This document shows positions 41,374 to 51,359 of a stretch of DNA of 64,000 bases, in pieces (position 1 is the first letter of the stretch; the number at the start of each line of letters is the position of its first letter). This DNA is from Firmicutes bacterium CAG:460. Its GTDB lineage: Bacteria; Bacillota_I; Bacilli_A; RF39; UBA660. The stretch is taken from contig FR899762.1 in assembly GCA_000437355.1 (NCBI GenBank), forward strand, positions 1 to 64,000, read 5' to 3'. Position numbers and translations under genes: made by a program. The notes under the pieces were generated by a model. It saw nothing but the letters and a program-made list of their open reading frames with translations. It was not told the origin of the DNA and did no database searches.

Positions 41374-41856
41374 TTATTCTTCATTAATATCATTCTTTAA
41401 TTTTACATACTTAGTAAACCATTTTTTAAAGCCCTCTTTAGAAGTATAATAATTAACATCTTCATCTTTATTAGATTCCAAAAAATCAATCATATTACCA
41501 TTATTATAAATAATAAATGAAGGATAAAATTTAACTGATTTACCAATTTCAGTATCTCTTATATCAGAAAAAGCTATTTTATAAATACTTATTTTTTCTT
41601 CTTCTAAAAATTCATCTAAAACTTTTTCAAAATCACAAGAAGTAATACACATTGGTTGATAAACAAATACAGCAAAAGATTTTTTATTATTAATTAATTC
41701 ATTAAGTTCATCTACATTAATTTCAGTTACATTATTTATACCATAATAACTATCTTCAAGATAAAATGGTTTATTATTTTGTTTTAAAATAATAGTGACT
41801 AAAAAAGATAATACAATTAATATAATTAATATAATTAATAAAACTTTTTTCTTCAT
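41374..41856 (-). CDS. Membrane-anchored thioredoxin-fold protein with CxxxC
   Basis: 160 residues: N-terminal membrane helix (about 5-24) and a thioredoxin-like domain (SFAVFVYQPMCITSC, then KIAFSDI, and VKFYPSFIIYNNG with the cis-Pro). The active-site region reads C70-ITS-C74, one residue longer than the usual CxxC, so its redox chemistry may be unusual. Its start overlaps the stop of the rhodanese-like gene (TAATG). The two likely act together outside the membrane on thiols or sulfur. Confidence 0.8.
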   Translation of the reverse strand: MKKKVLLIILIILIVLSFLVTIILKQNNKPFYLEDSYYGINNVTEINVDELNELINNKKSFAVFVYQPMCITSCDFEKVLDEFLEEEKISIYKIAFSDIRDTEIGKSVKFYPSFIIYNNGNMIDFLESNKDEDVNYYTSKEGFKKWFTKYVKLKNDINEE

Positions 41857-42572
41857 TATTTAATCTTTGTTAAATTATCAAAATCAATATTATGATAATT
41901 TACTTTCCAAAAATCATATTTAATCTTAGAACCATTTTTATTTACTGTACTTACACTATGATTACCTTCGTAATTCCAATATCCCCCGACATTATAAATT
42001 TTTTCCTTATCCCAACCTAAACTAACAAGCATTTGTTTAGTAAAATTAGCATATCCTCCGGCACCACACATAATAAATATAAACTTATCCTTAGGAAATA
42101 AATATTCTAAGATATCCATAGATTCTTTATAATTAGCAACATAATTACCATCTTTATCTAAAGAAAATAAAGTTTTTCCTTTATATAAACCAAATACATT
42201 TTCATTTTTCTTTTGATCTACATATTCTTGAGGAAACTCAGTTAAATAAGCATAAGGAACAACCTCAAAGCCTTCAACAAAACCAGTTAATTCTCTTTCT
42301 CCTCCCTTATTTTCCCAAGTTGCACTATCCATAAGCATTCTTACATCACGATAAACAGTATCACTTCTACCTAGATAATTATCAATGGTTTTTTCATTAA
42401 TATTTTTATCTATATCATATACCCCTCTAAGCCCTTCAGACTTCTCTTGCTTAGGTAAAGCTTTTAAAGCTTTAATATCTTCTTCATTAGATTTACTAAA
42501 TATAAAATAACTACCTAAACCTCCTAGTAAAAAACTAGCAATCGTTATAACTATAACTATACTTTTTTTCAT
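41856..42572 (-). CDS. Membrane-anchored rhodanese-like protein
   Basis: ATG 42572 follows GGAGGAG. 238 residues: signal or anchor helix (about 4-24) and a rhodanese-like domain with YRDVRMLMDSATWENKGGE, the substrate loop FIFIMCGAGGYANF (catalytic Cys 169), and MLVSLGWDKEKIYNVGGYWNYEG. Rhodaneses carry persulfide sulfur on that Cys. The extended insert after residue 85 is larger than in small rhodaneses. Operon with the thioredoxin-fold gene, a probable extracytoplasmic sulfur or thiol pair. Confidence 0.82.
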   Translation of the reverse strand: MKKSIVIVITIASFLLGGLGSYFIFSKSNEEDIKALKALPKQEKSEGLRGVYDIDKNINEKTIDNYLGRSDTVYRDVRMLMDSATWENKGGERELTGFVEGFEVVPYAYLTEFPQEYVDQKKNENVFGLYKGKTLFSLDKDGNYVANYKESMDILEYLFPKDKFIFIMCGAGGYANFTKQMLVSLGWDKEKIYNVGGYWNYEGNHSVSTVNKNGSKIKYDFWKVNYHNIDFDNLTKIK

Positions 42573-42648
42573 AATATCTCCTCCAAGTAAAATACTATAA
42601 CAAAATAAATTAAAAACCAATAACGTATAAGTTGAAAAAACTCAACAT

Positions 42649-43368
42649 TTAGTTGAGTTTACTACTACTATTACAATTATCTAATTTTAAAGGCACTTTA
42701 TAACTAATAACTGTATCATTAAAATCATTAGCATTAATAGAAAGATACAAGCTATTTTCTTTATATTCTTTACAAGTATTTTCATAATTATCAACAGAAA
42801 ATACAATATCTTTTAAAAACTCTTCTAAAGTAATATTTTCATATTGAGATTTCCAACTACCAATTTTTCTCTCAACATCATTATTTGATTCATATAAAGT
42901 ACATTCAATGGACTTATATTTTCTAACATCTCTTCCTCCGCAATACTCAATTTTATTAATAAAAATAGCAGATTTATTTTCATTATAAGATATATTACCA
43001 GAAATATTAAAATTTTTACATTCACTAGATAATGTTTTGAATTGAAAATCATTATCATTATTTAAAAATTTAAAAATAAATAAAAATAATACAACAATAA
43101 TAATAAACATAAAAATAGACATAAAAACATATATAAATCTTTTTTTATAATTATTTTTTTTATACTTTCCATCAAATAATTCATCTAAACTAATATTAAA
43201 ATCTTTACTAATTTGTCTGATTAAAGAAGTATCAGGCATATTTAAACCATTTTCCCATTTACTTACAGCTTGGTAGGTAACATTATATTTATCAGCAAAT
43301 TGTTTTTGAGTTAAATTATTTTTCTTTCTTATTTCTTTAATTAATTTTCCAAATTTTTCTTGATCCAT
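42649..43368 (-). CDS. Membrane-anchored XRE regulator
   Basis: 239 residues: N-terminal HTH (about 5-60: LIKEIRKKNNLTQKQFADKYNVTYQAVSKWENGLNMPD), a KKR-rich stop, a membrane helix (about 75-97) and an extracellular domain with four Cys. Such one-component sensors transmit outside signals to DNA. It lies just downstream of the MacB-like transporter genes on the same strand and probably controls them. RBS AAGGAG. Confidence 0.85.
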   Translation of the reverse strand: MDQEKFGKLIKEIRKKNNLTQKQFADKYNVTYQAVSKWENGLNMPDTSLIRQISKDFNISLDELFDGKYKKNNYKKRFIYVFMSIFMFIIIVVLFLFIFKFLNNDNDFQFKTLSSECKNFNISGNISYNENKSAIFINKIEYCGGRDVRKYKSIECTLYESNNDVERKIGSWKSQYENITLEEFLKDIVFSVDNYENTCKEYKENSLYLSINANDFNDTVISYKVPLKLDNCNSSSKLN

Positions 43369-43448
43369 ACTACACTCCTTTTTAATAAATTACACCAAAA
43401 TATAAACACAATAAATAAATTAATATATTTTTCATATAACCGCCATTT

Positions 43449-45914
43449 TTATTCTACATTCTTTAAAGATTCAACCATATTAATTTTCTTTAAATTAAAA
43501 TGAGTAACAATTAATACAATAATAGAAAATATAATAGTAATTAAAGCAGAAAAAACATAACTTAATAAGAATACTTGCCTATCAAATAATAAATAATCAG
43601 GCTCACATGTAGATATAATATAATGACATAAATATGACCCAAAACATAAACCAAAACTAATACCTAATAAAGTTAATAAAATAGTTTCTCTATTTATATA
43701 TTTATCTACTTCATTTACATAAAAACCTAATACTTTTAAAGTAGCAATCTCCCTTTTTCTCTCACTAATATTAATATTAGATAAATTATATAAAACAACA
43801 AACGCAAGCATCGCTGCAGCAATAATTAAAATAGCCACAATAGAATCAATCGAAGACAACATATCATTTAATGTATCTTTAATATCAATATTATTAACAA
43901 TAGAAATAACATCTTTACTAGAAATATATTTACTATCAAAATCATTACTTTCATTTACATTATATTTATTTAAATCAATTAATAACGAATTAACTTTATA
44001 ATTACCAAATAAATTTTTATAGGTATTTTTAGATATATACATATATTGATTAATATAATTTTTAACTATATAAGAAACTTTTATTTTGTAAATATTATTA
44101 TCATTATCAAGTACATCAATATAATCTCCAATATTTATATTTAAAATTCTAGCAGTTTTTTCACTAACAGCACAAGTATTATCTTCTAATGTATTATAAA
44201 TTATATTATTATCTTTATAATTTATTAAAGAAATAACATCATTTAGTTTATTAAATTCTTCTGGTACAATCAAAGATACATCTTGTTTATCATCACCTTT
44301 TAAAACACTAACACTTTGATAATTAACTAAAACAACATTTAAAACATTTTCTTCACTTCTAATATTATTTACTAACTCACTATAATCATTATTTTCATTT
44401 ATAACCACCATTTTATCATATTTAAATATATTATTAAATTGATAATCACTTATATTTTTAATAGAATCCTTTAATCCAAAACCAGCTAAAATTAAAGCTG
44501 TACAACCTGCAATACCAAATATAGTAGTTAGTGCTCTTGATTTATACCTAAAAATATTTCTAAAAGTAATTTTATCAGAAAATTTAAGTCTTTTCCAAAT
44601 AAAAGTTATTTTTTCTAATAAAATTTTCTTACCTGATTTAGGTACTTTTGGTCTCATTAAATTTGCCGGAACGTCTTTTAAGTTAAAAATACAAATGATA
44701 ATGGCAGTACCACTAATACATAATATGCAAATCCAAAAACCAAGCATATTATAAACACTATTAATAGAATATAAAAATATTGGTATATAAAATATTTTTT
44801 TATATATATTCCAAATAACATATGGAATCAAATATGAACCTATAAAAACACCTAAAACTCCACCTATAATTGTAGCCAATAAGGAAAATATAACATATTT
44901 TAAAATAATATAAAAATTACTATAACCTAAAGACTTCAATGTCCCATTTTCAGTCCTATCCTCTTCAATCATTCTCATCATTGAAATAAGACTAACTAAT
45001 ATAGCAATACCAAAAAATATTAAAGGAAATACATTTCCCAAATTTTTAATATTATCACTAGCATTGATTAATTCTTTATAAGAATTGTTATCAAATCTAT
45101 CATAAATATACCAATGCGGTTTAACAAAATCATCTTCATTTATATTAATACCATATAATTTACTATCAGAAATTAACTTACCATATAATTCATCATATCT
45201 TTCTTCTTCTCTATCTTTTTTTATAACATTAATTTTTTCTACAAAATTATTAATAGTATTTTGATATTCTTTACTATTAGTAAGCATATGCATAGTATCT
45301 TTAATTGTTAAATATACAGCACTATAATAATCACTTTTTAATAAATCACTTAAAGTATAAGCATAATAATTAACTTTCCCACTTCCTAAATTAGTACTAG
45401 GTCTTTCAGTAGAAAAATACAAAGGACTTATAATTGTTCCTACTATTTTCTTATTACTACCTAAAATATCAATAGAATCTCCAATACTTAAGTTATTATC
45501 AACAATCATCTTTTTTTCAACAACAATTTCATCATTATTATTAGGTAGTCTTCCATCTTCGATATAAACTTTATTAATATTATCATTTAAACCTATTACT
45601 TTAATAACATATTGTTCATTATTAAGTTTTAAATAAGTATCTTTTTCATAAGAACCAATGACTTTATCAACACCATCAATGTTGGATAAACGATCTATAT
45701 CATTATCATCAAGACCCAAATTAGAAAAAATCAAAATATCATAAACATTATTATCATCATAAAATTTATCTAAAGTTTTAAGCATATCTGGACTACAAGC
45801 CTCAATTCCAGCATAAAAACCAATACCAAGAAGTGCCATAAACAAAAGCGATAAAAATCTTTTATAATTTTGTCTAATTTTCATAAAAATATGTTTAAAT
45901 AACATAGTTTTCAT
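43449..45914 (-). CDS. ABC transporter permease, MacB/FtsX type
   Basis: 821 residues, a duplicated FtsX-type permease. One N-terminal helix (about 18-38) leads to a large extracellular domain (to about 285) and three helices (about 290-420). A second half follows with a helix near 465, an extracellular domain to about 690 and three closing helices. The segment EREIATLKVLGFY near the end and NGTLKSLGYS in the middle are the cytoplasmic FtsX signatures. It works with the ATPase one base upstream. The family exports peptides or antibiotics or acts in mechanotransmission. Confidence 0.9.
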   Translation of the reverse strand: MKTMLFKHIFMKIRQNYKRFLSLLFMALLGIGFYAGIEACSPDMLKTLDKFYDDNNVYDILIFSNLGLDDNDIDRLSNIDGVDKVIGSYEKDTYLKLNNEQYVIKVIGLNDNINKVYIEDGRLPNNNDEIVVEKKMIVDNNLSIGDSIDILGSNKKIVGTIISPLYFSTERPSTNLGSGKVNYYAYTLSDLLKSDYYSAVYLTIKDTMHMLTNSKEYQNTINNFVEKINVIKKDREEERYDELYGKLISDSKLYGININEDDFVKPHWYIYDRFDNNSYKELINASDNIKNLGNVFPLIFFGIAILVSLISMMRMIEEDRTENGTLKSLGYSNFYIILKYVIFSLLATIIGGVLGVFIGSYLIPYVIWNIYKKIFYIPIFLYSINSVYNMLGFWICILCISGTAIIICIFNLKDVPANLMRPKVPKSGKKILLEKITFIWKRLKFSDKITFRNIFRYKSRALTTIFGIAGCTALILAGFGLKDSIKNISDYQFNNIFKYDKMVVINENNDYSELVNNIRSEENVLNVVLVNYQSVSVLKGDDKQDVSLIVPEEFNKLNDVISLINYKDNNIIYNTLEDNTCAVSEKTARILNINIGDYIDVLDNDNNIYKIKVSYIVKNYINQYMYISKNTYKNLFGNYKVNSLLIDLNKYNVNESNDFDSKYISSKDVISIVNNIDIKDTLNDMLSSIDSIVAILIIAAAMLAFVVLYNLSNINISERKREIATLKVLGFYVNEVDKYINRETILLTLLGISFGLCFGSYLCHYIISTCEPDYLLFDRQVFLLSYVFSALITIIFSIIVLIVTHFNLKKINMVESLKNVE

Positions 45915-45915
45915 A

Positions 45916-46617
45916 TTACCACTCTATATCCTTTATATCCATAGGTTTATCATTAATAATAACATCACTAACTGCACCATTTTTAAATTTGATAACTTTA
46001 TCAGCCATTGGACAAATAGCAGAATTATGAGTTATAATTATTACTGTCATATGTTCTAATCTACATGTATCTTGAAGCAATTTAAGAATTTGTTTTCCGG
46101 TTATATAATCAAGTGCACCAGTAGGTTCATCACATAATAACAATTTTGGATTTTTACAAATAGCTCTAGCTATTGCAACTCTTTGTTGTTCTCCACCACT
46201 AAGTTGTGCTGGAAAATTATTCTTTCTATTGCTAAGACCTACTTTATCCAAAATATCATCAGGATTCAAAGAATTTTTACATAATTGAGTAGCAAGTTCT
46301 ACATTTTCAATAACAGTTAAATTTTGAATTAAATTATAAAACTGAAAAACAAAACCAATATCATTTCTACGATATTTAATTAATTCTTTGTCATTTAGTT
46401 TATTAATACACTTACCATCAACCATTACTTCACCACTAGTTAATTTATCCATACCACCTAAAATATTTAAACAAGTAGTTTTACCTGCACCGGAAGGTCC
46501 TAATATACAAACTAATTCCCCTTTATTTATTTTAAAAGAAGTATTTGAAAGTGCCTTAATTTCAACCTCACCCATTTTATAAACTTTAAAAACATTATTA
46601 AATTCTATATAAGCCAT
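45916..46617 (-). CDS. ABC transporter ATPase, MacB/LolD type
   Basis: 233 residues from ATG 46617 (after AAAGGAG). Walker [11 protein letters not shown]-loop FVFQFYNL (typical of the MacB/LolD branch), signature LSGGEQQR, Walker [14 protein letters not shown]-loop ITHNSAI. Partner of the permease at 43449. It overlaps neither neighbour but gaps are minimal, consistent with one transcript from about 47.5 kb. Confidence 0.94.
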   Translation of the reverse strand: MAYIEFNNVFKVYKMGEVEIKALSNTSFKINKGELVCILGPSGAGKTTCLNILGGMDKLTSGEVMVDGKCINKLNDKELIKYRRNDIGFVFQFYNLIQNLTVIENVELATQLCKNSLNPDDILDKVGLSNRKNNFPAQLSGGEQQRVAIARAICKNPKLLLCDEPTGALDYITGKQILKLLQDTCRLEHMTVIIITHNSAICPMADKVIKFKNGAVSDVIINDKPMDIKDIEW

Positions 46618-46631
46618 AATATCTCCTTTCT

Positions 46632-47474
46632 TTATTTCATTAAACAACTCTTAACAGATTCTGCCATTTTACGTTTTTCTTTTATAGGAACAAAATTTTT
46701 AACAACAGAACTACGCTTATTATTTTTAAGACCAATATATGCAAAAAAACTAAAAACTAAAGCCCCAATAAAATTAACAAATAAATCTTTCATAGTATCA
46801 TTTAAACCAATATCCAAATACCCACCATCAATAACATATAATAGCTTTCCATCTTTATCAAAAATTTCGGTCTTTCCAATATTATCAACAACAACAGGTT
46901 TATTTTCATTATCAGGATTTAAATAAACTGACGAAACATTAGTAATAAGGGTATCTTTTTGCATATCAAATTTCATTAATTTATCCCCTCCATATTCAAA
47001 AAATTCCCATAAAATACCAATAGTCATAGAAAAACAAAAAGCAACTAAACATAAATAAAAGGGTGATAAATTAATATCTTTGCTATTTTTATTTAATAAA
47101 TCTACTAAAGAAAAACCAACTGCTGTAGCTAAAAATCCATTTATAGTATGTAAGCAAGTATCCCAATGAGGAATAATACCATAAAAATTATTAATCTCAC
47201 CAAGTATTTCAGCAGAAAATATAAATAAATAAATACTTATTTCTAAACTATCAGGCAAAGTAATTTCATATTTATTTTGAATAAATAATGGTGCAAATAA
47301 CAAAACTAAAGATAATAAACATAATAAAGCATTATTTAAATCCCCTCTAATTATTTGTAAAATCATACATATTACAACTAAAAACCTAAGAATTAAATAA
47401 ATAGCCAAAGAACTTCTTTTTGTTTCTTTATAAGCCATTTTAATCATTTTTTGAGCATTTATTCTTTTTTTCAT
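46632..47474 (-). CDS. Integral membrane protein of the MacB-like operon
   Basis: ATG 47474 follows GAGGTG. 280 residues: basic N-terminus, about six membrane helices and a hydrophilic loop at about 190-240 that would lie outside. The segment HWDTCLHTINGFLATAVGFSLVDLL and ILWEFFEYGGDKLM recall YjdF/DUF2238-like membrane proteins, which carry D-x-x-x-H pairs in helices; I consider this a suggestion only. First gene of the operon with the MacB-like ABC transporter. Confidence 0.7.
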   Translation of the reverse strand: MKKRINAQKMIKMAYKETKRSSLAIYLILRFLVVICMILQIIRGDLNNALLCLLSLVLLFAPLFIQNKYEITLPDSLEISIYLFIFSAEILGEINNFYGIIPHWDTCLHTINGFLATAVGFSLVDLLNKNSKDINLSPFYLCLVAFCFSMTIGILWEFFEYGGDKLMKFDMQKDTLITNVSSVYLNPDNENKPVVVDNIGKTEIFDKDGKLLYVIDGGYLDIGLNDTMKDLFVNFIGALVFSFFAYIGLKNNKRSSVVKNFVPIKEKRKMAESVKSCLMK

Positions 47475-47549
47475 AAAACACCTCACTAAATAATATCTAA
47501 CCTAATTATACTATTTAATTAAAAAAATTTCTATAAAAACAAAAAAATA

Positions 47550-47798
47550 CTAAGAATTTTTTACGCTCTTAATATTTTGTAATTCAAATCTATACTTATT
47601 ATTTACATCCGGATATTTAACATGATCAACTTCACTTAAAAACATATCATAATCCCTAACATATAATTTGCAATCATCATATAGTGCTCTATACACCACC
47701 ATTTTCTTATCAGTTTCACTATTAATTGCAACATCAAGTACAATATATAAGTCCCCTTTAAAATGTTTATAAACTTTATTTAATTCGAGTTTTCTCAT
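47550..47798 (-). CDS. DUF1653-like protein
   Basis: 82 residues with the DUF1653 pattern: VYKHFKGDLYIVLDVAINSETDKKMVVYRALYDDCKLYVRDYDMFLSEV. The family is a small beta-barrel-like protein of unknown function. It overlaps the SDR gene by four bases (ATGA) and is translated after it. Confidence 0.8.
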   Translation of the reverse strand: MRKLELNKVYKHFKGDLYIVLDVAINSETDKKMVVYRALYDDCKLYVRDYDMFLSEVDHVKYPDVNNKYRFELQNIKSVKNS

Positions 47799-48511
47799 GC
47801 TGCAGTATATCCTCCATCAATTGGAACTATAGCACCAGTAATAAATGATGCTTCATCACTTAGTAAAAAACAAATTAAATCAGCAATTTCTGTATCTTTA
47901 CCAAGTCTTCCAATTGGAAGTTGATTAGCCATAGCAGCTTTAGAATCATCTGGAACCATTGCAAGTATCGGTGTATCAACATAACCCGGAGCAATTGCAT
48001 TAACTCTGATATTATCACGAGCATAAGATAAAGCCAAAGATCTAGTTATTTGATTTATTGCCCCCTTACTAGCAGAATAAGCAAAACTCATATTTGTTCC
48101 AACTAACCCATACATTGATGAAGTATTAACAATGCTTCCTCCACCAGTCTTAAGCATTTCACTTATAACATATTTATTTATTAAAAATATACCTGTTTGA
48201 TTAACTCCAATAACTTTATTCCATTCTTCCAAACTAACTTCATGAGGTAAACTAGCACTTCCACCAATACCAGCATTAGCAACTAAATAATCTATATGAT
48301 TATATTTCTTTATTACTTCTAGAATACAATGTTTAACATCTTCTTCATTTGACACATCACACTTAATACCCATAAGTCCATTTTCTAAAGCAATACTTTC
48401 TACATTATCACTCCAGTCTACTAACACAACTTCACAACCCATACTCTTAAGTCTCTTGCCTGTTGCAAGACCTATACCACTTGCTCCCCCAGTAATTACA
48501 GCTACTTTCAT
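47795..48511 (-). CDS. Short-chain dehydrogenase/reductase
   Basis: 238 residues from ATG 48511; an ATG three codons earlier is inside the ribosome site AAGGAGATGG. Classical SDR motifs: TGGASGIG (NAD(P) binding), NAGIGG, the catalytic Ser in VNTSSMYG, YSASK (catalytic Tyr and Lys) and PGYVDTPI. Asp at the end of the second strand (LVDWSD) favours NAD over NADP. FabG-like and related dehydrogenases share this form; the substrate is unknown. Confidence 0.92.
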   Translation of the reverse strand: MKVAVITGGASGIGLATGKRLKSMGCEVVLVDWSDNVESIALENGLMGIKCDVSNEEDVKHCILEVIKKYNHIDYLVANAGIGGSASLPHEVSLEEWNKVIGVNQTGIFLINKYVISEMLKTGGGSIVNTSSMYGLVGTNMSFAYSASKGAINQITRSLALSYARDNIRVNAIAPGYVDTPILAMVPDDSKAAMANQLPIGRLGKDTEIADLICFLLSDEASFITGAIVPIDGGYTAA

Positions 48512-48524
48512 ATTATCCATCTCC

Positions 48525-49202
48525 TTATTTTAAACTACTGCTTCCTGTTTTATAATCTATATTTATACCTGTTTGAATATTATAAACAAAAACATTAAAT
48601 TTTATACCTTCACCATTATCTTCAACAGATTTAGCTTCAATCTTAACACCACTTGCAAGCAAGTTGTCATCCTTATATACCGGTGTAACTCTATATAAAA
48701 CATGATTATTTGTATCATTTATATAATCTGCTACTTTATTTTCAAAAGGAAGCATCCCTTTTGTATTCATTTGTCTTGTACAAGTAATTAAGTTTTTGGG
48801 ATTAGCATTTTCCCCTGTCAATTGATATCCAATTAAATGACATCTATTATATAAGTATTTACCATCTACAATGTCATATTTTATAGTGTGCCATCCACTA
48901 GGTTTAATCATACCAATTGAACCTCTTTTTTCAGTTGGCATTAAATCTTTACCAATATTTGCAAATGCCACTTTTGCTCGACCTAAGTTATCAAGCTCAC
49001 TATAGATTTCAAAAGACGAGCTAGTATCAGCATCACTAAATTCTGGAACATTTCCATTAATTTCAATATATCTATATTCATTAAATTCTGGTACTTCACT
49101 AAAGTTAGGTAAAGCAGAGGTATTCTTATTTACATAATCATACCCAAAATAAATACTTGCTAATAAAAAACATATTACTATTATAAAATTTTTCTTTTTC
49201 AT
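48525..49202 (-). CDS. Secreted DNA/RNA non-specific endonuclease
   Basis: 225 residues with an N-terminal membrane or signal helix (about 5-22). The beta-beta-alpha-metal nuclease core is YNRCHLIGYQLTGENANPKNLITCTRQMN, the Firmicutes EndA/NucA form where the usual DRGH reads NRCH and the His is the catalytic base. The following Asn-rich helix binds the metal. MLPFENKVADYI and HVLYRVTPVYKDDNLLASG are typical of the family. Probably degrades extracellular DNA for uptake or nutrition. RBS weak. Confidence 0.9.
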   Translation of the reverse strand: MKKKNFIIVICFLLASIYFGYDYVNKNTSALPNFSEVPEFNEYRYIEINGNVPEFSDADTSSSFEIYSELDNLGRAKVAFANIGKDLMPTEKRGSIGMIKPSGWHTIKYDIVDGKYLYNRCHLIGYQLTGENANPKNLITCTRQMNTKGMLPFENKVADYINDTNNHVLYRVTPVYKDDNLLASGVKIEAKSVEDNGEGIKFNVFVYNIQTGINIDYKTGSSSLK

Positions 49203-49240
49203 AATATTATTATAAATTATATTGTAAAAGAAAAAAAGAA

Positions 49241-49468
49241 CTAATTTCTTTTACTTAACATCATTTTACTTTTTTGATATGCTTCCATATATTCTATATC
49301 ACTAAATACTTCGTTATTACTACAATCTCTTATCAAAGATTCTAAACTTATATCTTCTTCATTGAAAAAGATTTTATTTGCTTCAAGCTCAAAACAGAAT
49401 CTTTCTATTAATTGATTCATAGCTAATTTATGACTAAGTTCGTAATATAACTCTAAATTATCTTTCAT
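49241..49468 (-). CDS. Small helical protein
   Basis: 75 residues from ATG 49468 after CGGAGGA. Soluble, helical, acidic; MKDNLELYYELSHKLAMNQLIERFCFELEANKI. No recognised family. It stands as an isolated gene between the nuclease and the glycosyltransferase. Confidence 0.55.
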   Translation of the reverse strand: MKDNLELYYELSHKLAMNQLIERFCFELEANKIFFNEEDISLESLIRDCSNNEVFSDIEYMEAYQKSKMMLSKRN

Positions 49469-49726
49469 AGTTCCTCCGTTCATTTTATTTTACTAAAATA
49501 TTATACTTTTTTTTATTCAATTTTTCAATACAAAATTTATAAAATTTTACATTTTATAGGAAACGTTATTTATAACATATTTTATTTTGCTGTTGTGGAT
49601 ATAAATCAAGAATACAATCTTGTAAATTTATCAAAACAAAGTATTTATTTAAAAACTCCTGATTTACAATAATTATAGAATATTTAGGAAATTAATTTAT
49701 ATAATTTAAGGAAAGAAGGTATAATT

Positions 49727-50806
49727 ATTAAAAAAATATGTGTATATGCAATATGTAAAAATGAAGAAAAGTTTGTAGATAGGTGGTATGAGTCAATAAA
49801 AGATGCTGATGGTATATTTGTTTTAGATACTGGATCAACTGATGGAACAAGAAAAAAATTAAAAAGTCATGGTATTGTTGCTAAGAAAAAGATAATAAAA
49901 CCATGGCGTTTTGATGTTGCTAGAAATGAAGCATTAAAAATGATACCTGATGATTATGATATTTGTATTTCTTTAGATTTAGATGAAGTTATGATTGATG
50001 GTTGGAAAAAAGAAATATTAAAAATATGGAAAAGTGATACAGATAGAATAAGATATGTTTATAATTGGTATATTGAAGGAGATGTTCCTAAGGTAAGTTT
50101 TTATGCTGATAAAATACATAAAAGAACTGGATGTAAATGGGTAAATCCTGTTCATGAAGTACTGCAATTTGACCATGAAGAAAAACAAATTTTTACAGAT
50201 AATATTATTGTTAATCATTATCCAGATAGAGAAAAGTCACGAGCTAATTACTTGCCTTTACTTGAATTATCGGTCCGTGAAAATCCTTTGAATGATAGAA
50301 ATATGCATTATCTAGGAAGAGAATATATGTATTATGGAAGATGGAATGATGCTATTGATACTTTAATAAAACATTTAAGATTGGAAACTGCAACATGGAA
50401 AGATGAAAGATGTGCATCAATGCGATTTATTTCCAGATGTTATAAGAATTTAGGTCGTTATGATGAAGCTTTAATGTGGTTGTTAAAAGCTATTGATGAA
50501 GCCCCATATTTAAGAGACCCATATACCGAGCTTGCTTTACTTTATTATACTTTAGAAGATTATAAAAACGTTTGTAAATACGGACTGTTAGCATTAGATA
50601 TTAAAAATAATCCTAAAACATATATGAATGAAGTTTTTAGTTATGATGAAACATTAAATGATTTATTATCTATTGCATATTTTCATTTAAGTGATTATGA
50701 TAATGCCATTATAAATGCTAAAAAAGCATTAGAGATAAATCCGAATAATGAAAGAATTAAAAATAATTTAGAAATATTTGAAAATACAAAAAAAGCTGAA
50801 GATTAA
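49727..50806 (+). CDS. Family 2 glycosyltransferase with TPR repeats, apparent ATT start
   Basis: The frame is open from 49688, and GAAGG (49715-49719) sits seven bases before ATT 49727. The next ATG in frame is at 49940, inside the conserved region. From ATT the product is about 359 residues: KKICVYAICKNEEKFVDRW, VLDTGSTDGT, the DxD motif in SLDLDEV at about 87, then at least three TPR-like helix pairs (about 190-350: LGREYMYYGRWNDAIDTL; ISRCYKNLGRYDEALMWLLKAI; IAYFHLSDYDNAIINAKKALEINPN). Such GT2-TPR proteins glycosylate surface glycans or proteins. Confidence 0.85.
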   Translation: MKKICVYAICKNEEKFVDRWYESIKDADGIFVLDTGSTDGTRKKLKSHGIVAKKKIIKPWRFDVARNEALKMIPDDYDICISLDLDEVMIDGWKKEILKIWKSDTDRIRYVYNWYIEGDVPKVSFYADKIHKRTGCKWVNPVHEVLQFDHEEKQIFTDNIIVNHYPDREKSRANYLPLLELSVRENPLNDRNMHYLGREYMYYGRWNDAIDTLIKHLRLETATWKDERCASMRFISRCYKNLGRYDEALMWLLKAIDEAPYLRDPYTELALLYYTLEDYKNVCKYGLLALDIKNNPKTYMNEVFSYDETLNDLLSIAYFHLSDYDNAIINAKKALEINPNNERIKNNLEIFENTKKAED

Positions 50807-50826
50807 GAACCTTCAACTTTTTTAAT
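50792..50826. terminator. Bidirectional terminator between glycosyltransferase and nusG
   Basis: AGCTGAAG pairs with CTTCAACT (one mismatch) around a 9-base loop, followed by a T run on the plus strand and an A run on the other side. Confidence 0.65.
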
Positions 50827-51359
50827 TATATTTTATTAACTTGATATACTTCTACATCAACATTTGTTTCTTGACCAAATAAGTCAATTATAATATTTAA
50901 TCTATTATTTTCAAGGTCAATGTTATCAACTTTACCAGTCATACCACTGAATGGTCCATCAACAATATTAACTGTGTCTCCAACTTGTAATTCAGATTTA
51001 ACGTCTACTCTACTCATTCCCATGTTAGCTAGAATTCTATCAATTTCTTGAGGTAGTAATGGAGTTGGTTTTGCTCCTTTTCCACTAGAACCGATAAATC
51101 CTGTAACTCCTGGTGTATTTCTTACGATATACCATGCTTCATCAGTCATAATCATTTCAACTAAAACATAACCTGGAAACATTTTCTTCACTTTTTCCTT
51201 TTTAACTCCATCTTTTACTTCAACTTCTGTTGTTTCTGGAACTATAACACGGAAAATGTAATCTTGCATTCCCATTGACTCTGTTCTTGCTTCTAATTTT
51301 TCTTTTACTTTATTTTCATGTCCTGAATAAGTATTTACTACATACCAAAGTTTTTCCAT
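50826..51359 (-). CDS. nusG: Transcription antitermination protein NusG
   Basis: 177 residues from ATG 51359; an in-frame ATG at 51371 overlaps the ribosome site. NGN domain with KLWYVVNTYSGHENKVKEKLEAR, VVPETTEVEVKDG, and the Pro-Gly-Tyr strand KKMFPGYVLVEMIMTDEAWYIVRNTPGVTGFIGSSGK. KOW motif VGDTVNIVDGPFSGMTGKVDNID. Its start overlaps the secE stop (TAATG). Binds RNA polymerase and couples it to other factors. Confidence 0.97.
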   Translation of the reverse strand: MEKLWYVVNTYSGHENKVKEKLEARTESMGMQDYIFRVIVPETTEVEVKDGVKKEKVKKMFPGYVLVEMIMTDEAWYIVRNTPGVTGFIGSSGKGAKPTPLLPQEIDRILANMGMSRVDVKSELQVGDTVNIVDGPFSGMTGKVDNIDLENNRLNIIIDLFGQETNVDVEVYQVNKI

